Below are positions 36,120 through 44,031 of a DNA stretch of 64,000 bases, in pieces. The position numbers were made by a program, and so were the translations under genes. The stretch is from Rhodobacterales bacterium (lineage in GTDB: Bacteria > Pseudomonadota > Alphaproteobacteria > Rhodobacterales > Rhodobacteraceae), in contig JAPLPE010000013.1 in assembly GCA_026400355.1 (NCBI GenBank), positions 62,001 to 126,000 of the forward strand. The letters run 5' to 3'. The notes under the pieces are model-generated. The model was given only the letters and a program-made list of their open reading frames with translations, was not told the DNA's origin and made no database searches. Position 1 is the stretch's first letter. The number at the start of each line of letters is the position of its first letter.

Positions 36120-36137
36120 ACGGCCCGCCCGGGCCGT
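36120..36137 (-). promoter_or_regulatory. Hairpin between GTA capsid and connector genes
   Basis: A near-perfect stem, ACGGCCCG/CGGGCCGT (36120-36127, 36130-36137), extended by flanking G/C pairs, lies in the only sizeable gap of the head module. No U-tract follows, so it may attenuate read-through or protect the capsid mRNA 3' end. Confidence 0.55.
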
Positions 36138-36153
36138 CCCCCAAGACCGGGCC

Positions 36154-37338
36154 TCAGCTTGTTGCGACGCGCAGCACCTTGATCGCCGCAAAATCGCTTA
36201 CCGCCCCGCCGACACGCTTGGTCGCGTAGAACAGCACATGCGGCTTGGCCGAGAACGGATCGCGCAGCACGCGCAGGTCCGGGCGTTCGGCAATCGTATA
36301 ACCGCTGCCGAAATTGCCAAAGGCGATGGGGAAACTGTTGGCCGCGATGTCAGGCATATCCTCGGCCACCAGCACAGGATAACCCAGCAGACGCGCAGGC
36401 TCGCCCGCCCCGAACCCGTCCGACCACAGGTAACGACCGTCCGCATCCTTGAGCTTGCGGACCGCCCCCGTCGTCTTGGAGTTCATGACGAAATAGGCGC
36501 CCGCCCGGTATTCCGCACCCAGCGCATAGACCAGATCGACGAGCGGATCGGTGCTCACGATGGACGACGCGTTCCCCCCCGGCACATAGCCGATGTTGCC
36601 CCAGGTCCAGGCGGTATTGGCCACCTTGGCATAGTCCAGAAACCCGCGCGGCTTGTCCAAGCCATTGCCCGAAACGAACGACGCCGCCTCGGCCCGCGTG
36701 AACTTCTCGGCAATCCGCCCAGCCAGCCAGGTCTCGATGTCGAATGCGCTGTCATCCAGCAGTCGCTGCGACGCCTTTGGCAATGCCGACAATTCGTTCA
36801 GCGGGATCGAAATCCGCTCGATCACCGGAGTCGAGGTCTCGGTGGACGACGCCACTTCCGTGGCCCAACCCGCCCCTGCCTCGGCCCGGTCGATGAGAAC
36901 GTCATAGGACGAGGATTCAACATTCACCACATTTGCAATCGACCGGATCGACGCAGCAGACAGCAGCACATTACGAATCGTCTCTGCCATCTGCGGGGCC
37001 ACAAGAAACCCGCCATCGGCCGCTACGGCCGTGCTCATCGCTTTGCCATCGATCTCGATCCCGCGAAGCGCGTCATCGTCGCCCGCCCGCAGATAGGCGG
37101 CGAACGCCTTCTGATGCGGGGCTTCGGTATCGGCGGCCTGCGCCAGCGCAGGGCGGTTGCCTGCAAACATCGTCTTGCGGTCCAGCTTGGTCATGCGTTC
37201 GTCCTGTTGTTGAAGTTTGGTCTGAATATCGGTCGAAAGCTGCTTGAGTTCGCTTACGAACCCTGCAATCGCGCTCTTCAGCTCCATAGCCGGAGACAGA
37301 TCTTCCCCGGCCCGAGCCCGTGTCTCGGCTTTGCTCAT
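36154..37338 (-). CDS. GTA major capsid protein g5
   Basis: HK97-fold major capsid protein of 394 residues, RcGTA g5. The N-terminal ~100 residues are the helical delta/scaffold part (MELKSAIAGFVSELKQLSTD). The mature region begins around GGFLVAPQMAETIRNVLLSA. Further family features: VPLNELSALPKASQRLLDDS-like, WLAGRIAEKFTRAEAASFVSG and the C-terminal YATKRVGGAVSDFAAIKVLR. It lies 18 bp after the protease gene. Intact. Confidence 0.96.
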   Translation of the reverse strand: MSKAETRARAGEDLSPAMELKSAIAGFVSELKQLSTDIQTKLQQQDERMTKLDRKTMFAGNRPALAQAADTEAPHQKAFAAYLRAGDDDALRGIEIDGKAMSTAVAADGGFLVAPQMAETIRNVLLSAASIRSIANVVNVESSSYDVLIDRAEAGAGWATEVASSTETSTPVIERISIPLNELSALPKASQRLLDDSAFDIETWLAGRIAEKFTRAEAASFVSGNGLDKPRGFLDYAKVANTAWTWGNIGYVPGGNASSIVSTDPLVDLVYALGAEYRAGAYFVMNSKTTGAVRKLKDADGRYLWSDGFGAGEPARLLGYPVLVAEDMPDIAANSFPIAFGNFGSGYTIAERPDLRVLRDPFSAKPHVLFYATKRVGGAVSDFAAIKVLRVATS

Positions 37339-37356
37339 GTCATCACCCTCTTTGCT

Positions 37357-37914
37357 TCATTTGTGCCGGGCGCGGTCGTCCGACAGAATGCGCCTTGCGC
37401 CCTCGAACGCCTGCGCCAGATCACGCATCAGCCGTTCTTCGGGCGCATCGCCCTTGGCCGCCACCCGCGCCTCGGGAAGCATCGGAAAAGTCACAAGCGA
37501 CACTTCCCAAAGCTCCAGTTCCAGCAGGCTCCGTCGCCCGCCGTCATCCTTGCGCGCTCTGACAGTGCGGTATCCGATCGACAAACCGTCAATGGCCCCT
37601 GCCCCGATCAGCGCCGCAGCTTCGCGGCCCCGCGCCACATCGGTAAGGATGCGCCCCTTAACCCAAAGGCCCCGCGCGTCCTCGCGCACTTCGTCCCAGA
37701 CGCCGATGGGCTCGGCCGGATCATGCTGCCACAGCATCTTGATCCGCCCCCCGGCAGCGGACAGCCGGGCAAGCGACGCCGCATAGGCCCCCTTCTCGAC
37801 CACATCGCCACCCTGGTCTGCCGCCCCGAAAAGGGATGCATACCCTGAAATCGCTGTACCATCGGTGACGGTAACATCCCCGCCCAGGCGGCTGAATTTA
37901 TGTTCCAACTGCAT
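37357..37914 (-). CDS. GTA HK97-family prohead protease g4
   Basis: Serine protease of 185 residues that trims the capsid N-terminus during head maturation, RcGTA g4. Family sequence: GYASLFGAADQGGDVVEKGAY, the His-bearing MLWQHDPAEPIGVWDEV and GAIDGLSIGYRTVRA with the Ser. It sits between g3.5 (10 bp upstream) and the capsid gene. Confidence 0.94.
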   Translation of the reverse strand: MQLEHKFSRLGGDVTVTDGTAISGYASLFGAADQGGDVVEKGAYAASLARLSAAGGRIKMLWQHDPAEPIGVWDEVREDARGLWVKGRILTDVARGREAAALIGAGAIDGLSIGYRTVRARKDDGGRRSLLELELWEVSLVTFPMLPEARVAAKGDAPEERLMRDLAQAFEGARRILSDDRARHK

Positions 37915-37924
37915 CGCTGTCCTT

Positions 37925-38152
37925 TCAGGGTCGCACGGTAAGAATGGATTGCACGGCCTGCGTCAGCATCACCGCCACCACTCCATAAACCGTCAGCCAA
38001 AGCCGCTTCTCCAGCCGCTCCATCATCGCCTCCAACCGGTGCATCTGCCCGGCAAGCTGCGCAAACTGCAGGGCCGCCATCTTTTCATGCGCCTCGAGCT
38101 TGAGACCCGGCCCGCAGGCAAATGGCTCACCATAACGGCGTTCAGCCTGCAT
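37925..38152 (-). CDS. GTA head formation protein g3.5
   Basis: Small protein of 75 residues equivalent to the RCAP_rcc01685-type gene between portal and protease in RcGTA. A central coiled-coil segment (FAQLAGQMHRLEAMMERLEKR) is followed by one C-terminal membrane helix (WLTVYGVVAVMLTQAVQSIL). It overlaps the 3' end of the portal gene by 11 bp. Function in the particle is not established. Confidence 0.85.
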   Translation of the reverse strand: MQAERRYGEPFACGPGLKLEAHEKMAALQFAQLAGQMHRLEAMMERLEKRLWLTVYGVVAVMLTQAVQSILTVRP

Positions 38153-39329
38153 CGCCCACCTCCTGCACCGGCAACCCTAGCAAGACTCGCTTTTCCGCCT
38201 CCGTCAGAAACGTGGCCCCGGTCACCCGTGCCCATTGCGCATCCCGCTCTGCTGACAGCGCAGGGATCGCATCCAGATCAGGCCGAAGGTCCAGCCGCTC
38301 CCCGGTGAAATCCTCCAGCCAATTGGCAAGCGCTGCCGCCACACGGGTCGCAATCGGCAGCACCGTCAGCCGGTAGAACGCGCGGTTGGCCTCTTGATAA
38401 TTCGCATATGTCGCGTCCCCCGGAATCCCCAGGATCATTGGCGGCACGCCAAAGGCCAGAGCAATCTCCCGCGCCGCCGCCTCCTTGGTCTTCTGGAACT
38501 CCATGTCGGACGGCGAAAAGCCCATCGGCTTCCAGTCCAGCCCGCCTTCCAGCAGCATCGGTCGCCCGGCGTTTCGCGTGCCCTGATGCTGGCTCTCCAT
38601 CTCGCTCACCAGCCGGTCGAACTGGTCCTGCCCGAGCGTGGACTGCCCGTCCGCCCCGCGATAGATGATCGCCCCCGAAGGCCGCGCCGCATTGTCGAGC
38701 AATGCCTTGGACCAGCGCGAGGCTGAGTTGTGGACGTCTATCGCACTCGCTGCCGCTTGCAGCGCTGAAAACCCGTAATGATCATCCTGCGGATGGAAGC
38801 TGCGGATATGGCAGACCGGCGAGACACCATCTCCCACCGCATAGCGATGCTTGCGACCGCCCACGGCATAGTCATAGGCCACCGGCCACCCATCCGCGCC
38901 TGGCACGATCGACATCCGATCTGACCGCAGGACATGCAACTCTCCCGGCAAACCATCCGCGCCCACTGCCTCAACATAGCCATTCCCGGTCAGCACGATT
39001 TGCGAAAACAACCCTTCCAGCAGTTCCGCCCGCCCCTGCGCCGCATTGGGCCGGCCCAGCAGGTCCAGCACCGGATGTACGTCATAGCGGCGGTCCCGGT
39101 CCTGCAGCACCAGCGGCAGCGCCGCCGCCGCCTCGGCGATCAGCTTGACCGCCCGAAAGCCCACCGGATTGCCGCAATAGCCCGACTTGGTCAGGGAAAC
39201 CACGTCCCGGGGGCTCCAGGCTACACGCCCGCCGCCCGCCCAGGCGATCACCGCCCCCGCCGCCGAAGCCTTGACCTCGGGCACCACCTTGCCCGTTTCC
39301 CGGTCAGACCGCTTCAGAAAGTCAAACAT
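38142..39329 (-). CDS. GTA portal protein g3
   Basis: HK97-type portal of 395 residues, RcGTA g3, forming the DNA-entry vertex. Features: SGYCGNPVGFRAVKLIAEAAAALPL, GRAELLEGLFSQIVLTGNGY, SRWSKALLDNAARPSGAIIY and the FGVPPMILGIPGDATYANYQEA block. The start is ATG 39329 (MFDFLKRS) with AAGGAG 7 nt upstream. The frame stays open upstream for 58 further codons to 39503, but these show no portal homology. It should follow terminase g2; instead g2 is 4.6 kb away on the other strand and an IS remnant lies immediately upstream. Confidence 0.94.
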   Translation of the reverse strand: MFDFLKRSDRETGKVVPEVKASAAGAVIAWAGGGRVAWSPRDVVSLTKSGYCGNPVGFRAVKLIAEAAAALPLVLQDRDRRYDVHPVLDLLGRPNAAQGRAELLEGLFSQIVLTGNGYVEAVGADGLPGELHVLRSDRMSIVPGADGWPVAYDYAVGGRKHRYAVGDGVSPVCHIRSFHPQDDHYGFSALQAAASAIDVHNSASRWSKALLDNAARPSGAIIYRGADGQSTLGQDQFDRLVSEMESQHQGTRNAGRPMLLEGGLDWKPMGFSPSDMEFQKTKEAAAREIALAFGVPPMILGIPGDATYANYQEANRAFYRLTVLPIATRVAAALANWLEDFTGERLDLRPDLDAIPALSAERDAQWARVTGATFLTEAEKRVLLGLPVQEVGDAG

Positions 39330-39600
39330 CCGCAACTCCTTGATACCGCCGGGCGTCTTATGATCGAACAGCGCCACCATGCCGCGATCATCCCTAAGAA
39401 TCCGTGCCGCCACCGCACGCAGGGGCCACGCCGCGCGCAACGGGCCATCCGGACCGGCCTGACGGATCACCGCCGGCCAGCCCCACCATTTCCGCGACTG
39501 CATTTTCCCAACGACAGCCAGAGCACCCGCACCCAGACACCACTTTCACCTGTGAACCCCCTCAAGCGGCACAGGAACGGTCAGTGAACGACCTATCCCA
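39330..39600 (-). other. Gap between portal gene and IS remnant
   Basis: 271 bp. On the minus strand an open frame from about 39503 runs in frame into the portal gene. Its upstream sequence reads LAVVGKMQSRKWWGWPAVI and near the portal DHKTPGGIKELR, which I do not recognise. It may be the edge of a gene cut by the inversion. Any new promoter for g3-g15 would have to lie here or in the IS; no convincing -35/-10 is seen. Confidence 0.4.
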
Positions 39601-40917
39601 TTGAAAAACTGTTCTTGCTTGAGGCCCTTAGCGCTGATTCGATTTCCATGTGACAAGTGGAGGTGAGCGGCTGTGATGGCAGCTCGGCAGGAAGCGCAAA
39701 GCGCTCTGTTCTACGAGTTCGCTATCGAGTCACATGCCCCATCCGACCACATGCTCCGGGCGGTGGACCGGCTTGTCGATCTAGCAGGCATCCGGCAGCA
39801 CCTGGGAGCGTTCTACAGTTCCACTGGGCGACCGTCGGTTGAACCCGAACTGATGATCTGGATGCTGATTGTCGGCTGAATAATGGGCTTCCGTTGTGAA
39901 CCACAGCTTTGCGAATAGGTCCTTCTCAACCTCGCCTGCCGCTGGTTCTGCCGCCTCGATCTGGCCGACCCGGTGCCGGACTATTCTACGTTTTCCAAGT
40001 ACCGACGCGGCCGGTCCCGGGACAGTGACCTGTTGCGGCATCTCTTCGAGACTGTAGTCGCGCGCTGCATCGCGGAGGGCTTGGCATGCAGTCAGCGATT
40101 TGCGGCAGACGCCAGCATCATTCGGGCAGATGCGAACCGGCAGAACTCGACGCCGAAGTCCGATTGGCAACCGGACAAGGTCAATCCTCAAGAGGCGCCG
40201 CGGGTGGTCAGGGAATACCTCGCGACACTCAATGATGCTGCCTTCGGCACGGCCAGCCCGGTCGAACCGAAGTTCATCACCTCGCACTCTGATCCGGAGT
40301 CGCAATGGACTGGAGCGCGGGGTGGGTCAGCCTGTCTTGCTTATGCCACCAACTACCTGATCGACACCGACAATGGGGTGATTCTTGGCGTTGAAGCCAC
40401 ACGTTCCATCCGTCAGGCCAAGGTTGGATCGGTGCGCACCATGATCGACCGTTTGTGCGATACCTTCGCCCTACAACCAGAATGTCTGATCGCCGACGCC
40501 GCCAATGGCACCGGCGAGTTGCTCGACAGAGTGGATTGCCTGCGCGGGATCGCGCCGCATATCCCGGTGTTCGACAAGTCGGCACGTCGGGAAGGAACAT
40601 TCGAACGTGCCGACTTCGTCCATGATGCCGAGCAGGACACTTCCACTTGACAGGCTGGCAATGAGTTGAAGCAAAGCCTTCGGGGCTTCACGAAACCCAA
40701 GGAGAAGAAACCAGACGAGGATGGCATGCTCCGCTGCCGGGCCAGCAAGGCCTGTTGCGATGTCTGCGAACTGAAAGCACGCTGCTGCCCAAAGAAACAT
40801 GCACGCAAGGTGATCCGGTCGATTTGCGAGCCATCCCGCGATTGCTCAAAAGGGGCGGGCCAACGCGCGCTCAATCTCGGGAGACACACAACGCGGCCAA
40901 AGGGCTGAGTTTTTCAA
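39601..40917 (+). mobile_element. Degenerate IS1182-family insertion sequence
   Basis: Outer ends TTGAAAAACT (39601-39610) and AGTTTTTCAA (40908-40917) are a perfect 10-bp terminal inverted repeat. Between them lies one transposase frame on the plus strand. The element is 1317 bp, shorter than usual for the family, and no target duplication is seen next to the ends. It lies exactly between the portal gene start and the fabF upstream region, at the point where gene orientation switches. Confidence 0.85.
39673..40908 (+). pseudogene. IS1182-family transposase, inactivated
   Basis: One frame, read through three nonsense codons (TGA 39877-39879, TAG 39916-39918, TGA 40648-40650). The N-terminal DUF772 part shows SPSDHMLRAVDRLVDL-like sequence. 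The core is WFCRLDLADPVPDYSTFSKYRRGR, HLFETVVARCIAEGL and FAADASIIRADANRQ, and the Cys-rich region RASKACCDVCELKARCCPKK. The C-terminal section with the last catalytic acid is missing or scrambled after RSICEPSRDC. No active transposase can be made. Confidence 0.88.
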
Positions 40918-41009
40918 CGGAGTATCCGCATAGCGGACACTCCCTTGCCCCTTTGCCGGACGCTGGGCTATCAGGGGTCAAGATCAATCGGCAGAGGTGA
41001 GGGCGGATC

Positions 41010-42269
41010 ATGCGTCGTGTTGTTGTAACCGGACTGGGTCTTGTCACACCATTGGCGGACGGCGTGGAACTCAGCTGGCAGCGGCTTCTTGAAGGGCGGT
41101 CGGGCGCAGGCACAATCACCCAGTTCGACGCCAGAAACGTGGTGACCAATTACGCCTGCGAGGTAATGCGCGGCGACGGGACCGACGGGACCTTCAATCC
41201 CGACACCTATATGGAGCCCAAGGACCAGCGGAAGGTGGATGATTTCATTCTCTTCGGCATCGCAGCGGCACAGCAGGCGGTGACGGATTCCGGCTGGATG
41301 CCCGAGGACCAAGAATCGCGCGAACGGACCGGTGTGATGATCGGGTCGGGCATCGGTGGGCTGAACTCGATCGCGCAAACCGCCCTCCTGATCAAGGAGA
41401 AGGGCCCTAAGCGGGTGTCGCCCTTCTTTATCCCCGGTGCGCTGATCAACCTGATCTCGGGTCAGGTCAGCATTCGCTACGGCTTCAAAGGGCCGAACCA
41501 TTCGGTCGTGACGGCCTGTTCGACCGGGGCCCATGCCATCGGCGACGCAACCCGACTGATCAAGTATGGCGCAGCCGACGTGATGATCGCGGGCGGGGCC
41601 GAGGCCGCGATCTGCGAAATCGGCATCGCCGGTTTCAACGCCTGCAAAGCGCTCTCGACCAAACGGGCGCATGAGCCCGAAAAGGCCAGCCGCCCCTATG
41701 ACGCCGACCGCGACGGCTTTGTCATGGGCGAAGGCGCGGGCATCGTCGTGCTCGAAGAGTTGGATCACGCCAAGGCACGCGGGGCCAAGATCTATGCCGA
41801 GGTGCTGGGCTATGGAATGTCGGGCGACGCCCATCACATCACCGCCCCCTCCGAAGACGGCGAAGGCGGTGAACGGGCGATGCTCGCCGCGTTGAAGGAC
41901 GCGGGCCTCAAGCCTGCCGATATCGACTACATCAACGCCCACGGCACCTCGACGATGGCCGATACAATCGAACTGGGCGCAGTCGAACGGATGATGGGCG
42001 AAGCGGCAAGAAACCTGACGATGTCCTCGACCAAATCCTCGACCGGACATTTGCTCGGGGCCGCAGGGGCGATCGAGGCCATCTTCTCGATCCTCGCGCT
42101 CCGCGATCAGGTGGCCCCGCCGACGATCAACCTCGACAATCTTGCCGTCGAGACAATCGTTGACCTTGCCCCCAACAAGAAGCGCGAACGCGTCATACGC
42201 CATGCCCTGTCGAACTCCTTCGGGTTCGGCGGCACGAATGCCTCGCTTGTCTTCGGGCTGCCCCGCTGA
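41010..42269 (+). CDS. fabF: Beta-ketoacyl-ACP synthase II
   Basis: Elongating condensing enzyme of fatty acid synthesis, 419 residues. Catalytic Cys in VVTACSTGAHAIGDA (about residue 170), His in YINAHGTSTMADTIE and His in SSTKSSTGHLLGAAGA. It starts RRVVVTGLGLVTPL; GGTGAGGG precedes the ATG by 8 nt. It is transcribed with mltG (ATGA overlap). Its acyl carrier partner acpP lies at 46436 on the opposite strand; in related genomes acpP and fabF run in the same direction, so this block appears inverted. Confidence 0.97.
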   Translation: MRRVVVTGLGLVTPLADGVELSWQRLLEGRSGAGTITQFDARNVVTNYACEVMRGDGTDGTFNPDTYMEPKDQRKVDDFILFGIAAAQQAVTDSGWMPEDQESRERTGVMIGSGIGGLNSIAQTALLIKEKGPKRVSPFFIPGALINLISGQVSIRYGFKGPNHSVVTACSTGAHAIGDATRLIKYGAADVMIAGGAEAAICEIGIAGFNACKALSTKRAHEPEKASRPYDADRDGFVMGEGAGIVVLEELDHAKARGAKIYAEVLGYGMSGDAHHITAPSEDGEGGERAMLAALKDAGLKPADIDYINAHGTSTMADTIELGAVERMMGEAARNLTMSSTKSSTGHLLGAAGAIEAIFSILALRDQVAPPTINLDNLAVETIVDLAPNKKRERVIRHALSNSFGFGGTNASLVFGLPR

Positions 42270-43468
42270 TGTGGCGTCACATCGCCTCGAACGCGCTCAC
42301 GTTGTTCATCGTCCTTCTGTTCCTGGGCGCGGGCGTTGTGACTTGGGGTGTGAACACCTATTCCTCACCCGGTCCCCTGACGCAGGCGATCTGCCTCAAG
42401 GTCGAAGGCGGGTCCAACATGCGCGCGGTCAGCGCCCGGCTTGAGGATCAGGGGGCCATTGCCTCGGGCACTATATTCCGCCTCGGCGCGGACTACTCGG
42501 GCAAGGCGGCAGACCTCAAGGCAGGAAGCTTCCTGATCACGGCCGCGACGCCGATGGACGGCATCGTCGATATCGTCACACGCGGCGGGGCGAGCACCTG
42601 CGGCACGCAGATCGTCTACACAGTCGGCATTGGCGACACGACCGCACGAATCCGCGAACTTGACCCAATGACAAGCCGTTTCGTGGAACTCGCCCGATTC
42701 GACCCGCTGACCGAAACGCCGCCGCCCGAATACGGCGAAGTCCGCGAACGTCCAGACACACAGTTTTCGGTCCAGGTGGTCGAAGGCACGACCGTCTGGC
42801 AAGTTGTCACCGCCCTGAACGCCCTCGACATTCTCGAAGGCGAAGTGACTGAAATGCCGCCAGAAGGGACACTGGCTCCTGACAGCTATGGCGTATTGCC
42901 CGGAACTGACGTTGCCGCAGTGCTCGCGCGGATGACTTCGGCCCAGGCCGCGATCCTGGCTGAGGCCTGGGCCGAACGGGCTGACGGCGTGCCCCTGAAC
43001 ACTCCGGAAGAGGCGCTGATCATGGCCTCGATCATCGAAAAGGAAACCTCGGTTCCCGAAGAGCGGGGCCGGGTGGCCAGCGTATTCGAAAACCGACTGC
43101 TGCAAGGCATTCGCCTGCAGACCGACCCCACCGTCATCTACGGGGTGACACAGGGGCAGGGTGTACTCGACCGAGGCTTGCGGCAAAGCGAACTTGCCCG
43201 CGAAACGCCGTGGAACACCTATCAGATCGACGGCCTGCCCGCGACGCCGATTTCCAACCCGGGCCGTGCCTCGATCATCGCGGCACTGAACCCGGATCAG
43301 ACCGACTATATATTCTTTGTTGCAGACGGCACCGGCGGCCATGCCTTTGCAACCAACCTTGATGACCATAACCGCAACGTGGCCCGCTGGCGCGAGATTG
43401 AAGCCCGACTGGCGGCCGAAGCGTCTGCGGCCGAGGCTGAAGGCACAGATGGCACAACTGGCGAATAG
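42269..43468 (+). CDS. mltG: Endolytic murein transglycosylase MltG
   Basis: Inner-membrane lytic transglycosylase of 399 residues that cuts nascent glycan strands. N-terminal membrane helix (about residues 8-30, LTLFIVLLFLGAGVVTWGV), LysM-like region, then the YceG catalytic domain. The catalytic Glu is in MASIIEKETSVPEERGRVASVF, followed by RLQTDPTVIYG and the C-terminal YIFFVADGTGGHAF. The C-terminus is an Ala/Glu-rich tail. Start ATG overlaps the fabF stop (ATGA). In RcGTA-bearing genomes mltG lies directly before g1, as it does here. Confidence 0.94.
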   Translation: MWRHIASNALTLFIVLLFLGAGVVTWGVNTYSSPGPLTQAICLKVEGGSNMRAVSARLEDQGAIASGTIFRLGADYSGKAADLKAGSFLITAATPMDGIVDIVTRGGASTCGTQIVYTVGIGDTTARIRELDPMTSRFVELARFDPLTETPPPEYGEVRERPDTQFSVQVVEGTTVWQVVTALNALDILEGEVTEMPPEGTLAPDSYGVLPGTDVAAVLARMTSAQAAILAEAWAERADGVPLNTPEEALIMASIIEKETSVPEERGRVASVFENRLLQGIRLQTDPTVIYGVTQGQGVLDRGLRQSELARETPWNTYQIDGLPATPISNPGRASIIAALNPDQTDYIFFVADGTGGHAFATNLDDHNRNVARWREIEARLAAEASAAEAEGTDGTTGE

Positions 43469-43686
43469 AGCATGGATCAATAAGAGTTTCTTAACTAGAC
43501 CGAACGGTTAGACGACGACGTTGAAGTCACGAAACTTGACTTTACGAACTGTCCGATGTATGAAATCTGCATGATGGCAGAATTATGGGGCGACCCGGGG
43601 ATCACTCCCCGCGGTCGTCTTTTCATTTCGCAGGCACGTAAAGCCGGACACGGGGGACCGGCGGCACTCAGCAGCAAAGGATCAGC
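43469..43686 (+). promoter_or_regulatory. Leader region upstream of GTA g1
   Basis: 218 bp without a gene. It holds two inverted repeats, CTA-ACCG/CGGTTAG with a one-base bulge (about 43495-43511) and AAGTCA/TGACTT with a 7-nt loop (about 43525-43543). These are candidate sites for a GTA activator such as GafA. A terminator-type hairpin follows at 43591-43623. Confidence 0.45.
43591..43623 (+). terminator. Terminator-type hairpin between mltG and g1
   Basis: CGACC-CGGGG pairs with CCCCG-(C)-GGTCG around the loop ATCACT, followed by TCTTTTC. It would end fabF-mltG transcripts, or act as an attenuator if the GTA promoter lies upstream of it. Confidence 0.65.
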
Positions 43687-44031
43687 ATGGACGAGGTGAA
43701 CATCGCAGCGATCACGACCGAAGCAGACCTGAATAAATACCTCAAAGATACCATCGCCCTCTTGACTGCGGTCCACCGCGAGGTGGCCACCGTTCTTGTC
43801 CGTGCGCGGGAAGGGGATACCGCAGCGGTGCATGAACTGGCCGCCAGGAATGGCGAACTGGAACACGCGCTGTTGCGCGTCATGAAAGCGGAGCAAAAGC
43901 TTGATGAATGGAATGATAGATCAACCGGTCATGGCGCATGCAACCGGGGCGGAGAAATCGACTTCGACGCTGTCCGGCATGAGATCGGGTGCCGCCTTGC
44001 TCGCATCCGTGAGTGTTGCCGATCAGACTGA
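43687..44031 (+). CDS. GTA small terminase-like protein g1
   Basis: Protein of 114 residues corresponding to RcGTA g1 (TerS-like DNA-recognition subunit). The N-terminal half is helical (YLKDTIALLTAVHREVATVLVR). The C-terminus FDAVRHEIGCRLARIRECC matches the conserved end of the family, which supports reading on to 44031 although it overlaps g2. AAAGGA lies 5 nt before the ATG. Plus strand, first gene of the displaced g1-g2 pair. Confidence 0.85.
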   Translation: MDEVNIAAITTEADLNKYLKDTIALLTAVHREVATVLVRAREGDTAAVHELAARNGELEHALLRVMKAEQKLDEWNDRSTGHGACNRGGEIDFDAVRHEIGCRLARIRECCRSD

